A DNA stretch of 64,000 nucleotides, from NCBI RefSeq assembly GCF_000247815.1, contig NC_021693.1, positions 274,595 through 338,594 of the forward strand, written 5' to 3'. Position 1 is the first letter of the stretch. Each line of letters opens with the position of its first letter. The notes beneath the pieces were generated by a model that saw only the letters and a list, made by a program, of their open reading frames with translations, was not told the DNA's origin and ran no database searches. This stretch comes from Ficedula albicollis (lineage: Eukaryota > Chordata > Aves > Passeriformes > Muscicapidae). This document shows, one piece after another, positions 1 to 14,000 of the stretch. A program made the position numbers and the translations under genes.

Positions 1-268
1 GAGCCAGACTTTGTCTTGCCTCAAGAAGTTTACCAGAAAGATGTGTCCCGAGGTGACATCCCCCATGCAAGGAATCACATGCGGGGCTGGATATGGGGAA
101 TTTGGGGTGTTTGCTATCTTACACCCAGAAGATTTTGGGGTGAAGAGCAGGAAAATGGTTTGTCTAACATGAGGCGTGTGCTGGTCCTCACCCCAATGGG
201 TGCAATTCCTACTCGGAGGGTATCCCATGCCCCTCCCTTGGACCTGGGGGGAATTTGGGGAATCGTAC

Positions 269-791
269 CAGTGTCAAACTCAAAGCCCTTCTCGGTGAAG
301 GTGTGGCAGCATCCCCCCAGCTTCCCGTGCTGGTCCAGCACCAGCACACGCCAGCCGGCCTTGGCCAGCAGCGCCGCAGCCGCCAGGCCACCAATGCCGC
401 TACCCACCACGATGGCATCGAGCTTCTGGGGCACCTTCTCTGCCGAGAACACTGCGGGGAAAGGGGGGACGTCACTGCGGGGGCACCCCACAGCACGGGG
501 GACCCCCGAAACCACGGTGAGCAGGTGGCACCGCGGGAGTGACACTGGGGGGACAATGTCACGGCGGGGGGCTAATGAATGCTGTCCTGGGGGCGATGCC
601 GCCCCGGGCTGTTGATGCCACCCCGGGGTTTAACCTCGCCGGGGGGGCTGATGCCCCCGGGGGTCCCGTACCTGTCTTGACGACGGTCCTGCGCACAGCC
701 TTGTCGGTGACGAGCGGGGCGGGCGGGCGGCGGGTGTCGGTGGCGAAGGGGTTGCGGCTGCTCGAGAGCAGCGGGAGCAAGAGAAAGAGAA
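269..791 (-). CDS. RETSAT: All-trans-retinol 13,14-reductase (RETSAT), first two coding exons, 5' end lost in poly-G
   Basis: RETSAT is an ER-membrane FAD/NAD-type flavoprotein that saturates the 13-14 double bond of all-trans-retinol. Two exons are visible. The first (672 to about 791) encodes the end of a leucine-rich signal or membrane segment followed by [18 protein letters not shown], matching the family N-terminus. The second (269-451) encodes [17 protein letters not shown], the GxGxxG dinucleotide-binding loop, and ends in GGCCHTF and EFDTG. The donor at 672/671 (AG|GTACGG), the acceptor before 451 (CGCAG|TG) and the donor at 269/268 (TG|GTACG) are in phase. The start codon lies in or beyond the poly-G run at 792-1258. 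The remaining exons would be left of the window; positions 1-268 are intron. The gene is head to head with ELMOD3, as in mammals. Confidence 0.9.
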
Positions 792-2289
<1,498 letters not shown>

Positions 2290-2292
2290 GCC

Positions 2293-3476
2293 ATGAGCGG
2301 CGCCGCGGGCTCGGAGCGGCCGGAGGAGCGGCAGCGCGCTGTCCCCCCGGCAAGTCCCCGCCCGTGCGTGCCCGGCCGGAGCCCCCCCAGCCGACGCCCG
2401 CAGGGTCTGTCACTTCAGGGGTCCCGGCCTCCACTTCCCCTCATTGCTCCCTTTCTACCGTTGCAGCCACAGAAAATCATCTTGGGGGTACAGACCCCCC
2501 TGAAGGGGCCTGAGCCACTTTCCCGCGGGGCACAGGTGCTGTTTCCTGGGGGAAAAGCTTGGAATTAGGGGTCGGTTGGTGTTTGGGGTCTGTCGCGGGG
2601 AGTGACACTGTGTTCCCTCTGTCCCCCTCAGATTCCGGCTCTGGGGCAGGAGGGTGTCCTGCAGGAGCTGCTGCTCGGAGCGGGGCAGTCCCCAGACCCT
2701 GGTGAGCTTTTCCTGCATCCCTTGGATCGATCGTGGTGTTTCCTGGTGGGGAGTTCATCTGCGGGGCTCGGAGGGACTCCAGGGATCAAGTAGGGCGGGT
2801 GTCTCAGTCAAATCTGTCTGGTTCGAATTTATTCCCCGAATTCACCCAAGATAAACGTTGTGGTACCCCGGGTGGGTGCGATTGGGGTTTTCCTTGGAAA
2901 AGAGGAAATACAGCCCCAGGGTGTACTGAAAGGTGTTGGGGAAAGGGAGGAAATCCCCCACTCCATGTCTGCCGCCCAGATCTGACTCCTGTACCCCTTC
3001 TTTTGGGCAGGGATCAGCGAGGAGCAGCAGCAGGCCCGGGAGGAGTGGGAGGCTCTGGAAGAGATCCAGTCAGGTACTGAGACTAACAGGGGCCTGGCAG
3101 CTGGAAAGGTCCCTGAAGGGGGAAAGGAGCTGTGTCCTGGAGGGAGGATGGGTGGGGAGAAGCTGGGAGCGTTATTTGCGGGGAACAGGAGGTTCAGTTT
3201 TCCCCTTGTTCCCCACGGCTTCATTCTCCTGGAATCAGGGATCATTCGGGGCTGGGGGGGGGGAAGTCAGAGCTCAGTGGGGGTCTGACCCACTCCCTGC
3301 CTCCCTGCAGGGTTGGGGGGCACCTCAGGATCGTCCCCTCCTCCGATTTCCTTCACTGAGGCGCTGCAGCACTTCCAGAGCGCGGAGCTCTCCGGGAGCC
3401 GGGTACGGCCGGGCTCCGGCTCCCGCTCCTTGCCGGGAGTGTAGGAAGTAGGAGCGGGGGGCACCAACCCCCTGCC

Positions 3477-3536
<60 letters not shown>

Positions 3537-6500
3537 CTCCTTGCCGGGAGTGTAGGAAGTAGGAGTGGGGGGCACCAACCCCCTGCCCCGCCTCCAGCCG
3601 CGCTCCCTGAGGGCTTTGGGCTGTTTCTTCTCCAGGGGAAGGTTCGGGCGCCGCGACGCCGCGGGATCCTGGGTGCCCTGCTCCACTGCCTCTGCGGGCC
3701 CCCCCAGCTCCAGCCACAGCTCCGGGAAGAGCAGGAGCTGGCGCTGGCCATGGCACACTGTGAGTGGGCCCGGGGTCCCCTTCGTGCCTTGCTGGACACA
3801 CTCCAGGGGGAGCCCTCTGGCTCCACGGCCCTTCCGCCCCTCAGTCCGGGGGCAAATGGGATGGGAATTACCTGGTCCCTTGGTGTGGGGGTCACACACA
3901 CATAGAAACCGTGGGCCTGTGGGTTTGGGGGCTGAGTGGCCTTTTCTGGGCACTCAGGGGGTTTCTGAGGTGCTGAGCTGTGGTTTTTGGGTGCTGTGAG
4001 GGCATTTTTGGAGGGTGTGGCTTTGGTTTTGGGCACTGAGGGACATTTTCTGGGCACTGTGGGTTTTTTAGGGTGCTGAGGGGTTAGTTTGGGGCCTTTT
4101 GGGTGCCAAGAGGCAACTTTTGGGTGCTGAGTGGTGCTTTTGAGATACTGGAGGGATTTTTAGGGGGGGCGTAGGTTTGGCTGCTGAAGGTTTTACGGTG
4201 CCAAGGGGCATTTTTAGGTAACAAGGGGGTTTTCTGGAGGATGTGAGGTTATTTTTTTAGGTGTCAAAGAATGCTTTTGGGAACCAAGGGGTGTTCTTGG
4301 GGCACTGAGGGTGATTTTTTAAACCCCCAGAGTGTTTTCAGCCAGCTGGGTGTTGGCTCCCTCCCTGCAGGTGCTCTGGATGACTCGGAGCGGGTGCACA
4401 TGCGGATCCTGCAGACCATCTACCAGCAGCTGACACGCTCCAGGCTGGGCTGCCCGCGCTATGGAGCACACTGGGAGGAGCTGGGCTTCCAGGGTAGGAG
4501 AGGGAGCAGCCCTCTGCCTGGGGGTCTCCCAGGATTCCCAAAATCCATTCAAACCTCCCCTGGAGCAACTCTGTTCTATCCCAGCTCCCTCAGCCACTCC
4601 CTGTGCTCCAGACCCAGCTCCACTGGCCTCCCTTGGGCATGCTCCAGCACCTCAATGTCCTTTTTGGACCCTAAAACTGATCCCAGGTTTTGATCATCCT
4701 AATCCTCCCACTCCTCTTCATATCCCTACAAAATTCCCAAGGGCACTCTCAATCCCTTTATCCCATAGAGGAATTATACCAAACTGGCCCCAGTACAACG
4801 TCTGGACTCGGTCATCCTCGTACCATGTTCCTAAAAAAGCTGCTAATTCCTGGAAAACTGTGGGAATAGGAGAGGTGGAGTGAAGCAGGGGCTGGTTAAT
4901 GCCCAGATGAGTGAGGTGATGGCCCCATTAGGGAAACTGCCTGAAAGCTTTCCCTCAGGAAAGGGAATCCCCAGGAATCTTGGACTCTGGAAGTGCAGTG
5001 ACAGGGAATCCAGGGAATAGACGGCACATGGAAGTGGGAAGGTGACAGGAAGTGACTCGGTGCTGTTGCTCACCTGCCCAGGTGCGGATCCCGGGACTGA
5101 CCTGCGTGGGACGGGAATGCTGGGGCTGATGCAGATCCTCTTCTTTGTCCTGGATTCCCGGCTGCTGCCTCTGGCACGGGAGATCTTCCAGCTCTCCCAG
5201 CATGAAACCCAGGCATGACCTTCCCCCTCCCTCCTGCCAGGGGGTTTCCCTTGGAATTCCCAACACTCTGGGAAAGAGAAGAGCAAAAACCTTCTGAGTT
5301 TTTTTTTTGAATGCTGAACCACCTTGTGTTTGTGTGGGAAAAAAGGAGGTGCCCAAGAGCCTGATTTAGGCTGGAGCTGAGCTGCAAGTGCTGTATTTAT
5401 GCTGAAAATGGGATTTTAGAGATTGATACTGGCTTGGAGTGGGATAAACAGGCTGGAGAGTTGGGCCACAGGAAAATGGGAGTGAGTGGAGCCTGTCTTC
5501 CTAAATTCCAAGTTTTAGTCTGGGTTTACGCATGGATACAAGATGGGCTCAACCCTCAGCATCCATCCAAGCCTGGATCTGTGGGGGTGTCATCCCAGTG
5601 CATGGATCCCATGGATCCATCCCATGGATTTGTAGGTGCATGGATGCAGTGTCAAAGGGCCGGATGTGCCAGAGGCGAGGAGGGTTTTCCAACTGAGCTT
5701 CCATAATGCTGGAATATTGGTTGTTTTCCAGAATTTTCCCTTCTGCATCATGTCTGTGAACATCACCCGGATTGTCATCCAGGCGCTGCAGGAGGAGCGG
5801 CTCTCCCGGTGAGGAGGGTTGGTTTTGGAGTCTCCAGCTGCACCCCGGGTCCTTGCCCTTCCCAGAAGGTGGCTGAGCCCTCTCCTGTTGTAATAATAAT
5901 CAGACAGGATTCCATTTCTTCATGCCAGTTCTTTATTCACGTAACTCATCTTACACAGTTTTCAAAGACCTCATGTGTAACTCCAATTGGCTAGTAGTTT
6001 TCTTGCTAATCAATTCATTGGTTAAAAAGTGGTTATGTGTGTAAGTGTTAAGACTCTATCTACAAGTGTTTACACATTTCCTTGATGGATTCTCGTGGGA
6101 CAGATCTATTGTTTATGCAGGTAAATTATGCAGACTTATTTTTCTTTCCAAGAATGGGTTGCTGTGTTAACAGACTTCACTCCCAAGATTGTTTCACATG
6201 GGAACTACAAGCTATTGCTAGCCTAGCTAGAGTAGCAGGGTCTAAACTGTATTTTTTAAAGACTTTTCTTTTATAACATCTTCACTTGTCTGCAATCCTC
6301 TGGCCGTTTGCAGGGAGTGCAACCGGCGGCAGCAGGTGATCGGGGTGCTGAACGACCTGTACGCCGCTGCCTTCCTGCGCCTCTCCTGCCTCTGGAGGCA
6401 GCAGCACGGCACTGTCACCAACGCCAGCTTCTTCCTCAAGGGTTTGTCTTCCTTCCCCAGCTTTGCCTGGGGAGACAGCCTCAGGACAACCACCTCAGAA

Positions 6501-7202
6501 CACCCCCTGCTGTGTTCTCAGCACATCCCAGCCCAATGACAAGGGCTGTAATGCCCAAGATGTCCAGACATTCCCGGTTTCATCCTCACACTGAGGTTTT
6601 TCCACAATTTTTCCCTATCCCAGTGGTTCAAGGGGTGTTCCTCCCATTTTCCACCCCAGAGGGATGCTGTGATGGGATGGCTCGAGGTAGGTGGTGCATG
6701 GGGACATTCCTGGCTCCCCAGGCTCACAGGGAGCCAGAGCTCAAGCCCTGTCCATGAATTACTTATTCCAGAGAGCATTGCTGTCAGTAGGACTAATATA
6801 TGCCTCAGAAATTTGGATCCAGCTGGCACTGCTGGGCTCCAGCTTTGCCCCATCTTCCCTGCATTCCAATCTCAGGGTGCTCATGCTGGCACTGAGCTTT
6901 CTGTGCTCCCTCATCCCAAGTAAAGGGCAACCATACCCTTTCCCAAGGAAAAATGTGGGGACACAGGATGTATTGGACCCTTGACACCATCCAGCAGGCC
7001 CTGCTCCCCTCAACCTTTTCCCCTTCTGACCCTTCCAGATCTGGAATTATCCACCAAAAAGAAGCCGAGGCAGCTGCTGAAATCCCTGGAAGCCTACCTG
7101 AGCTGCAGCCTTCGGCCTCCCTCCCCTCCCTCCTCCCAGATCCACTTCAGCAGCATTTGTGACACTGGGGTGGAGCTGGAGGGAGATTCCCGACTGATCT
7201 GA
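2293..7202 (+). CDS. ELMOD3: ELMO domain-containing protein 3 (ELMOD3), 11 coding exons, complete
   Basis: ELMOD3 is an ELMO-domain protein with GAP activity toward Arl/Arf-family GTPases in mammals and is linked to stereocilia and hearing. Coding exons: 2293-2349, 2467-2535, 2632-2701, 3011-3073, 3311-3402, 3636-3759, 4371-4493, 5082-5212, 5732-5808, 6314-6441, 7039-7202. They total 1098 bp, all phases agree, and they give 365 aa (human about 381). Landmarks are [25 protein letters not shown], the ELMO-domain stretches [11 protein letters not shown] and [19 protein letters not shown], and [18 protein letters not shown]. The ATG follows GCC in the first coding exon after a CAG acceptor. Two introns use GC donors: 2350 (GCAAGT) and 5213 (GCATGA). 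Intron 5 holds a poly-G artefact and intron 9 a solo LTR. The 3' UTR probably runs to the AATAAA signals near 7990. Confidence 0.95.
3431..3590. repeat. Falsely repeated flank around a poly-G run in ELMOD3 intron 5
   Basis: About 50 bases at 3431-3479 recur at 3541-3590 with one C/T difference, separated by poly-G (3479-3536). Deleting the poly-G and one flank copy gives continuous sequence, so nothing real appears to be missing. Confidence 0.85.
3479..3536. other. Poly-G run (58 bp), assembly artefact
   Basis: G homopolymer between two copies of the same intron sequence. Confidence 0.9.
5886..6277 (-). mobile_element. Solo LTR of an endogenous retrovirus in ELMOD3 intron 9
   Basis: A 392-bp AT-rich block in a GC-rich intron. 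Read on the minus strand it begins TGTTATAA and ends TTACAACA, imperfect inverted termini typical of LTRs. AATAAA about 50 bases before its end, followed by AGAACTGG, looks like an R/U5 boundary. I see no internal gag or pol and no clean target-site duplication, so solo LTR is an inference from the ends and the poly(A) signal. It lies antisense to ELMOD3 and avoids the exons at 5808 and 6314. Confidence 0.6.
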
Positions 7203-8020
7203 CACAGAGTGGGACCCTGCATAGAGAATTCTGCTGGTGGATCAGCCCTTGGAGGGAGACACACTGGTGTTTTCCCTGGTTTGGGGCCTGGGAAGGGCTG
7301 GGAGAGGTCATGGAGCTGGGGTTTTGCCTGCTCCAGGTGGAACTCTCTGGAAGCAAAGGAGGAAGAGGTGGTGGAGCAGGGGATTCCATGAGCCATCCAG
7401 CATGGCACTGGGATAGTCACTCTCTCCATCCAAATCCAGGGTCCCACCTGGGTCCTTACCCTCCCCAGGTGGAGCTGGAAGGTGGTGCTGGGTTCCTGGA
7501 TCCCATCCTAGCCCCAGCAGTGCCTGGAATGGGTAACCCCCCACTTTGGGCTGGGGCAGGCCCCCCAGGGTCCCTGTGGGGTGTCAGCACTCAAAAAAAT
7601 TATTAAAGGGGGGGAGATTAGGGATCTGGTGGAAAAGGGTATTTTGGGTTTGCCACGGGACTCTGTATCTGAGGCAAGGAAAGGCACACTGGGGGTGCCC
7701 TGAGTCCACTTTGGGGTGCAAAAGGTGCTGTGGAGGACAGAAATGAGGGTTGAGAGCTCTGAGGAGGAGGGGAAGAGTTATTTCCTCTGGGAGCAGCTCA
7801 GGGCCAATGCTTGGGAGTGTTCCCAGGCCCCTAAAATGGGGAAGAGCAGCCCCCAAAGTCCAAATCTGGAGAGAAATGAGGGGTTTGGAGGAGAGAAGTG
7901 GGAGCTGGAGGGAGAATGGAGTGTTGTGGCCCTAGCCCTCCTGAGAGGGCAATGATTCCTGGGGCTGGGAATGCTTCTGGATTGAAAAAAATAAAATAAA
8001 TGGAGAAAAAGGAGCCTGAA
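7203..8020 (+). other. ELMOD3: ELMOD3 3' untranslated region
   Basis: Non-coding sequence follows the TGA at 7200-7202. The overlapping AATAAA motifs at about 7990-8000 are the first strong canonical poly(A) signals downstream; a weaker ATTAAA lies near 7602. Confidence 0.6.
7990..8000 (+). terminator. ELMOD3: Poly(A) signal for ELMOD3
   Basis: AATAAAATAAA, two overlapping canonical hexamers about 790 bases after the stop codon. Confidence 0.6.
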
Positions 8021-8282
8021 GTTAGGGTTTGCTCTGCTGATCTTGAATTATTGTGGAAATTGAAGGGGGAATCCTTTTCAGGTGTTTTGGGGGAACAAAG
8101 ATGTGGGGTGGGGATGGAGGTGGTGGGGGGAATGTGAGGGATGGGGAAGTGCAGGTGGGATGCAGGAACCGGGGGGGATGAGGGGAAGAGGTGGAGGTGT
8201 CACCTGTTGGGGAGGTCGGGGGAGTCTTGCACCTATGGGAACACATTTGGGAGTGGTATCTGAGATCTGGGATAAGGGGGGG

Positions 8283-8450
8283 ATAGAAAAGACAAAAAGG
8301 GAAAAAAGAAAGGATTATATAAAAAGAACAAAAGCAAAGAGACAAGAAAAAATGAGGGGGGAAGCAAGAAAGAAATAGAAAGGACGAGGGGAAAAGGAAG
8401 AAGAAAAAGATGAGAAAAAAAAACAAGAAAAGGGAGGGAAAGAGGCCCCA
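8283..8450. repeat. Purine-rich (A/G) low-complexity tract
   Basis: About 165 bases almost entirely A and G on the plus strand; the reverse strand is pyrimidine-rich and gives a spurious Phe/Ser/Leu ORF. It lies between the ELMOD3 3' end and an LTR fragment. Confidence 0.7.
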
Positions 8451-8465
8451 TTATCCTTTTCCTAG

Positions 8466-8828
8466 TGTCCTGGTTTGAAGGACAGTTATCTGCCAGTAAA
8501 GGCAGAAGCTTCTCTTTGAAATGGAGAATGTAAACCCCCTCCCTGCAAATTATTATCACTTTGAAATTAAGGGGCTCTCAGGCAAAGATATGGGAATTAG
8601 GAATAACAGTTCTTTACTAGGAAAATTAAAATAGAAATGCAGTATTACAGAGAACAATCCCAAACCCTGCCAGAGTCAGAATCCAAGCTGACACCCGTCA
8701 GTCAGTCAGGGTGTTGGCAGCAGTCCCATTCAATGGTGGCTGCATCCTCCTGCAGGGGCAGATGTGGTTCAGCTGGAGCAGGGCTCCTGGAGAAGGTGCA
8801 GTTTCCTCTGAAGCTCCAGGGATGATGT
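8466..8828 (-). mobile_element. Second endogenous retroviral LTR fragment, cut by poly-G
   Basis: The block begins on the plus strand with TGTCCTGGTTTG, which on the minus strand is an LTR end (CCAGGACA). The minus strand also carries AGTAAAGAACTGTTATTCC, resembling an R/U5 segment. Its composition and content recall LTRs I associate with passerine genomes; that is memory, not a database match. The other end disappears into poly-G at 8829, so its length and any internal region are unknown. Confidence 0.5.
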
Positions 8829-10800
<1,972 letters not shown>

Positions 10801-11057
10801 TGTCCCCCTCAGGTTTCCTGTGGGGCTTGTGGGGTGTTAGCCCCCCCAGTTCCGTAGAAGCTGTGGGGTGTTCCTTCTCTTCCCAAGGTCACTCCAGGCT
10901 CTGTGGGGTTCATGTAGGGTCTCTTTACCAGCCCCTGTTCTACGTGTCCCAAACCTCCCAAAATCGCGCTTTCCACCTGTTTGTGTCTCCAGGATTTTTC
11001 CCAGGACCCTCGAGCACCAGTGCCTCTTCTCCCCAATTTGGGGGTGTCCTCCCAGCC
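10801..11057 (+). other. Probable GPAT2 5' region
   Basis: Continuous non-coding sequence between the VNTR and the first recognised GPAT2 ATG. I see no clear TATA box or conserved upstream exon. Confidence 0.3.
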
Positions 11058-14000
11058 ATGACACCCCCCAAGGTATGTGACACCACAGGGGCCCTCTGTG
11101 CCACCAGCCTGCTCCTCCTGAACCCCCCCCAAAATCATACTGGGGTGTCCTCATTTTTCCACTTGTTTTCCTCTCTCTCAGCTACATTTTAAACCAAATT
11201 TGGTTATTTTTCCCCCCCTTTTTTTTTTTAGGAAATAAAATTGGTTAACCCCACCCATCAGAAAGGGAGGGGGGGATCCCAATTTGGGGGCGAAGGAATT
11301 GGAATCCCAGTGTTCCAGGGTACCCCCTGACTCTGGAGGTTGGCGTGGAAAGGGTTGGGGTCTCCCCAGATCCCACTGAGCCCCCTCAGGCCCATATTTC
11401 CCAGCTGATCTCCATGGATCTGGGTTAAGTCCGTGGATCTGGGTTAATCCCACTGCATCTGTGTCTGTGAGGAAGAGAAAAGCCAGTGCCCGATCCTGCC
11501 AGGGTGCTGATCCCCAAAACCAGGCTGGTTCCCCTGCATCCAGGTTGATCCAGGTCCACACAGTCACGAAAATGTGCCACCAGCTTTCCCAGCTAAAATT
11601 CCTTTATTCCTTGCCAAAACCTCCCACTTGGCAAACGCGTTTTGGGGTGTATCCACCCACACTTGGCATTCCAGATGCCCTTCCCCATTTTTCTTCCCCC
11701 CTCAGATTCAAACCTGGCTCAGCCATTCGGGCCCAAAGCTGGAAGTTTTCATCCCGTTCCTGGGCAAATACCACCGTCCGGTTTCGGGGCGCTGCTGCCA
11801 GACCTGCACCCCCAGGAGCTGGGTAGGAGAGCTGGGGATCCGGGGAGCTGAGGATCCCCACTCGCAGGGCTTGATCCCGTTTCTCCTGCCAGGATGGATT
11901 CTACCCCGAGGATCTTGCCGCTCTCGGGTTCCGCGATGTGAGCCGCGTGACGGAGGCAGACACGCGGTGAGGATGGATGAGCCCTGTGCAGAAAACACCT
12001 GGAAAAACACTTCCCCCCCACCATTTCACCAGAATGCCTGTGGGAATCCCTCTCAGTCCTCCCTGTTACTCATTATGGCAAACCGAGCTCATGAATCAAT
12101 TTTGCGAGGCTGGAAGTGGCATCTCTGAGGGCTTGGACCGTGCTCTAGTCATGGAATGGGGATTTGGGGTCATGCCTTTATTTGTTTGAGCAAAAATTGG
12201 GTTCTTTGTTGGGGAGGTGGAGGGTTGTTCTTCTCCCTAGCTCACAGGGAAAAGGGAGAACAGCCACTTCCCCCTAGAAGGAAAAATACCAGGAAAGGCA
12301 AAATTGTGGTTATCCTCCCTTTTCCTTTTTCAGGAGCTGCCACAGAGCCATTTCCAGATATTTTTATTTTTGAGGTGCCAGATCACTTTAGCTCCACTCC
12401 CCTTTAGGGAGAAATCCCTGGATTATCCATTTTTTGCTTTTTTCCTTCCCAATTCAGGTCATTAGCCTGCATTCAGTTCCAAGTCTTCCTAGCTTCAGCT
12501 TTGAAATGCTTGGAAGAATCCATTGGGATCATGGGGAATGCAGTTCCCCTGTCTCACTCCAGGCCTTTCTGCACACTCCAGGATATCCCAAAGCTCCCTC
12601 CCACCTTGCCCTCAGTGCAGATTTGGGGATAGATTGGGAAATTTCCATGGTTTGGGAATCCCAGGTTTGAATCTCAGGTTTCCTTCCTGCTGGGCAGCCT
12701 GAATCATCAATCCACCGGTGCCTCGACATTTCCAGCTGTGAAATGGGGAGAAATGTCCTGAATTTGGCAGAGAGGCAGTCTGGGGGGCTCTGATCCTGCT
12801 GGAAAAGCCCCCCCTGCCAGGATGTCATTGTATGTCCCCTTCCAGGTTCCGGGGTGGGATCTTTGTTGGGGAGGTGGAGGGTTGTTCTTCTCTCTAGCTC
12901 ACAGGGAAAAGGGAGAACAGCCACTTCCCCCTAGAAGGAAAAATACCAGGAAAGGCAAAATTGTGGTTATCCTCCCTTTTCCTTTTTCAGGAGCTGCCAC
13001 AGAGCCATTTCCAGATATTTTTATTTTTGAGGTGCCAGATCACTTTAGCTCCACTCCCCTTTAGGGAGAAATCCCTGGATTATCCATTTTTTGCTTTTTT
13101 TCTTCCCAATTCAGGTCATTAGCCTGCATTCAGTTCCAAGTCTTCCTAGCTTCAGCTTTGAAATGCTTGGAAGAATCCATTGGGATCATGGGGAATGCAG
13201 TTCCCCTGTCTCACTCCAGGCCTTTCTGCATACTCCAGGATATCCCAAAGCTCCCTCCCACCTTGCCCTCAGTGCAGATTTGGGGATAGATTGGGAAATT
13301 TCCATGGTTTGGGAATCCCAGGTTTGAATCTCAGGTTTCCTTCCTGCTGGGCAGCCTGAATCATCAATCCACCGGTGCCTCGACATTTCCAGCTGTGAAA
13401 TGGGGAGAAATGTCCTGAATTTGGCAGAGAGGCAGTCTGGGGGGCTCTGATCCTGCTGGAAAAGCCCCCCCTGCCAGGATGTCATTGTATGTCCCCTTCC
13501 AGGTTCCGGGGCTGGCTGGTCCGGAGGGTCTGCGGGTTCCTTGCAGCCTGGGAATGGAAAATTCCAGCAGAGACCCCTGGGGAGCTTCTGGTGCGGATCT
13601 GCAGCAGCAAGAGGTGGGTGGGAGCAGCTGGGGCCATCCCAGGACCACCCTCACCAATCATGGGGATCCTGTTTGGTCCCTGGACCTCGGGTCGGTGTGA
13701 TCCTGGAATCCCCTGAGGCTCTCTGGACCCCAACACGTGGGTTCTGGGGTGCTCCTTGCTGCTCCTCTCCCCAGGGTGCAGGGTGCTGCCTCCGGCCCAG
13801 ACCCTGGCTCCGAAGGGGATGAGGGATCTCGGCAGCGCTGGAAGGAGAAGATCTGCCAGATCCTGGGGGAAATCCAGGCCCCGCTCTCTCCTCTGCTGCT
13901 GAGGTCATGGATCTTTTGGAGAAGTATTCTGGGATTCTCTGGGGGATAAATACAGGTCCTTTTGGAGATATTCTGGGATTTTGGGAGGATCCCTTGGGTG

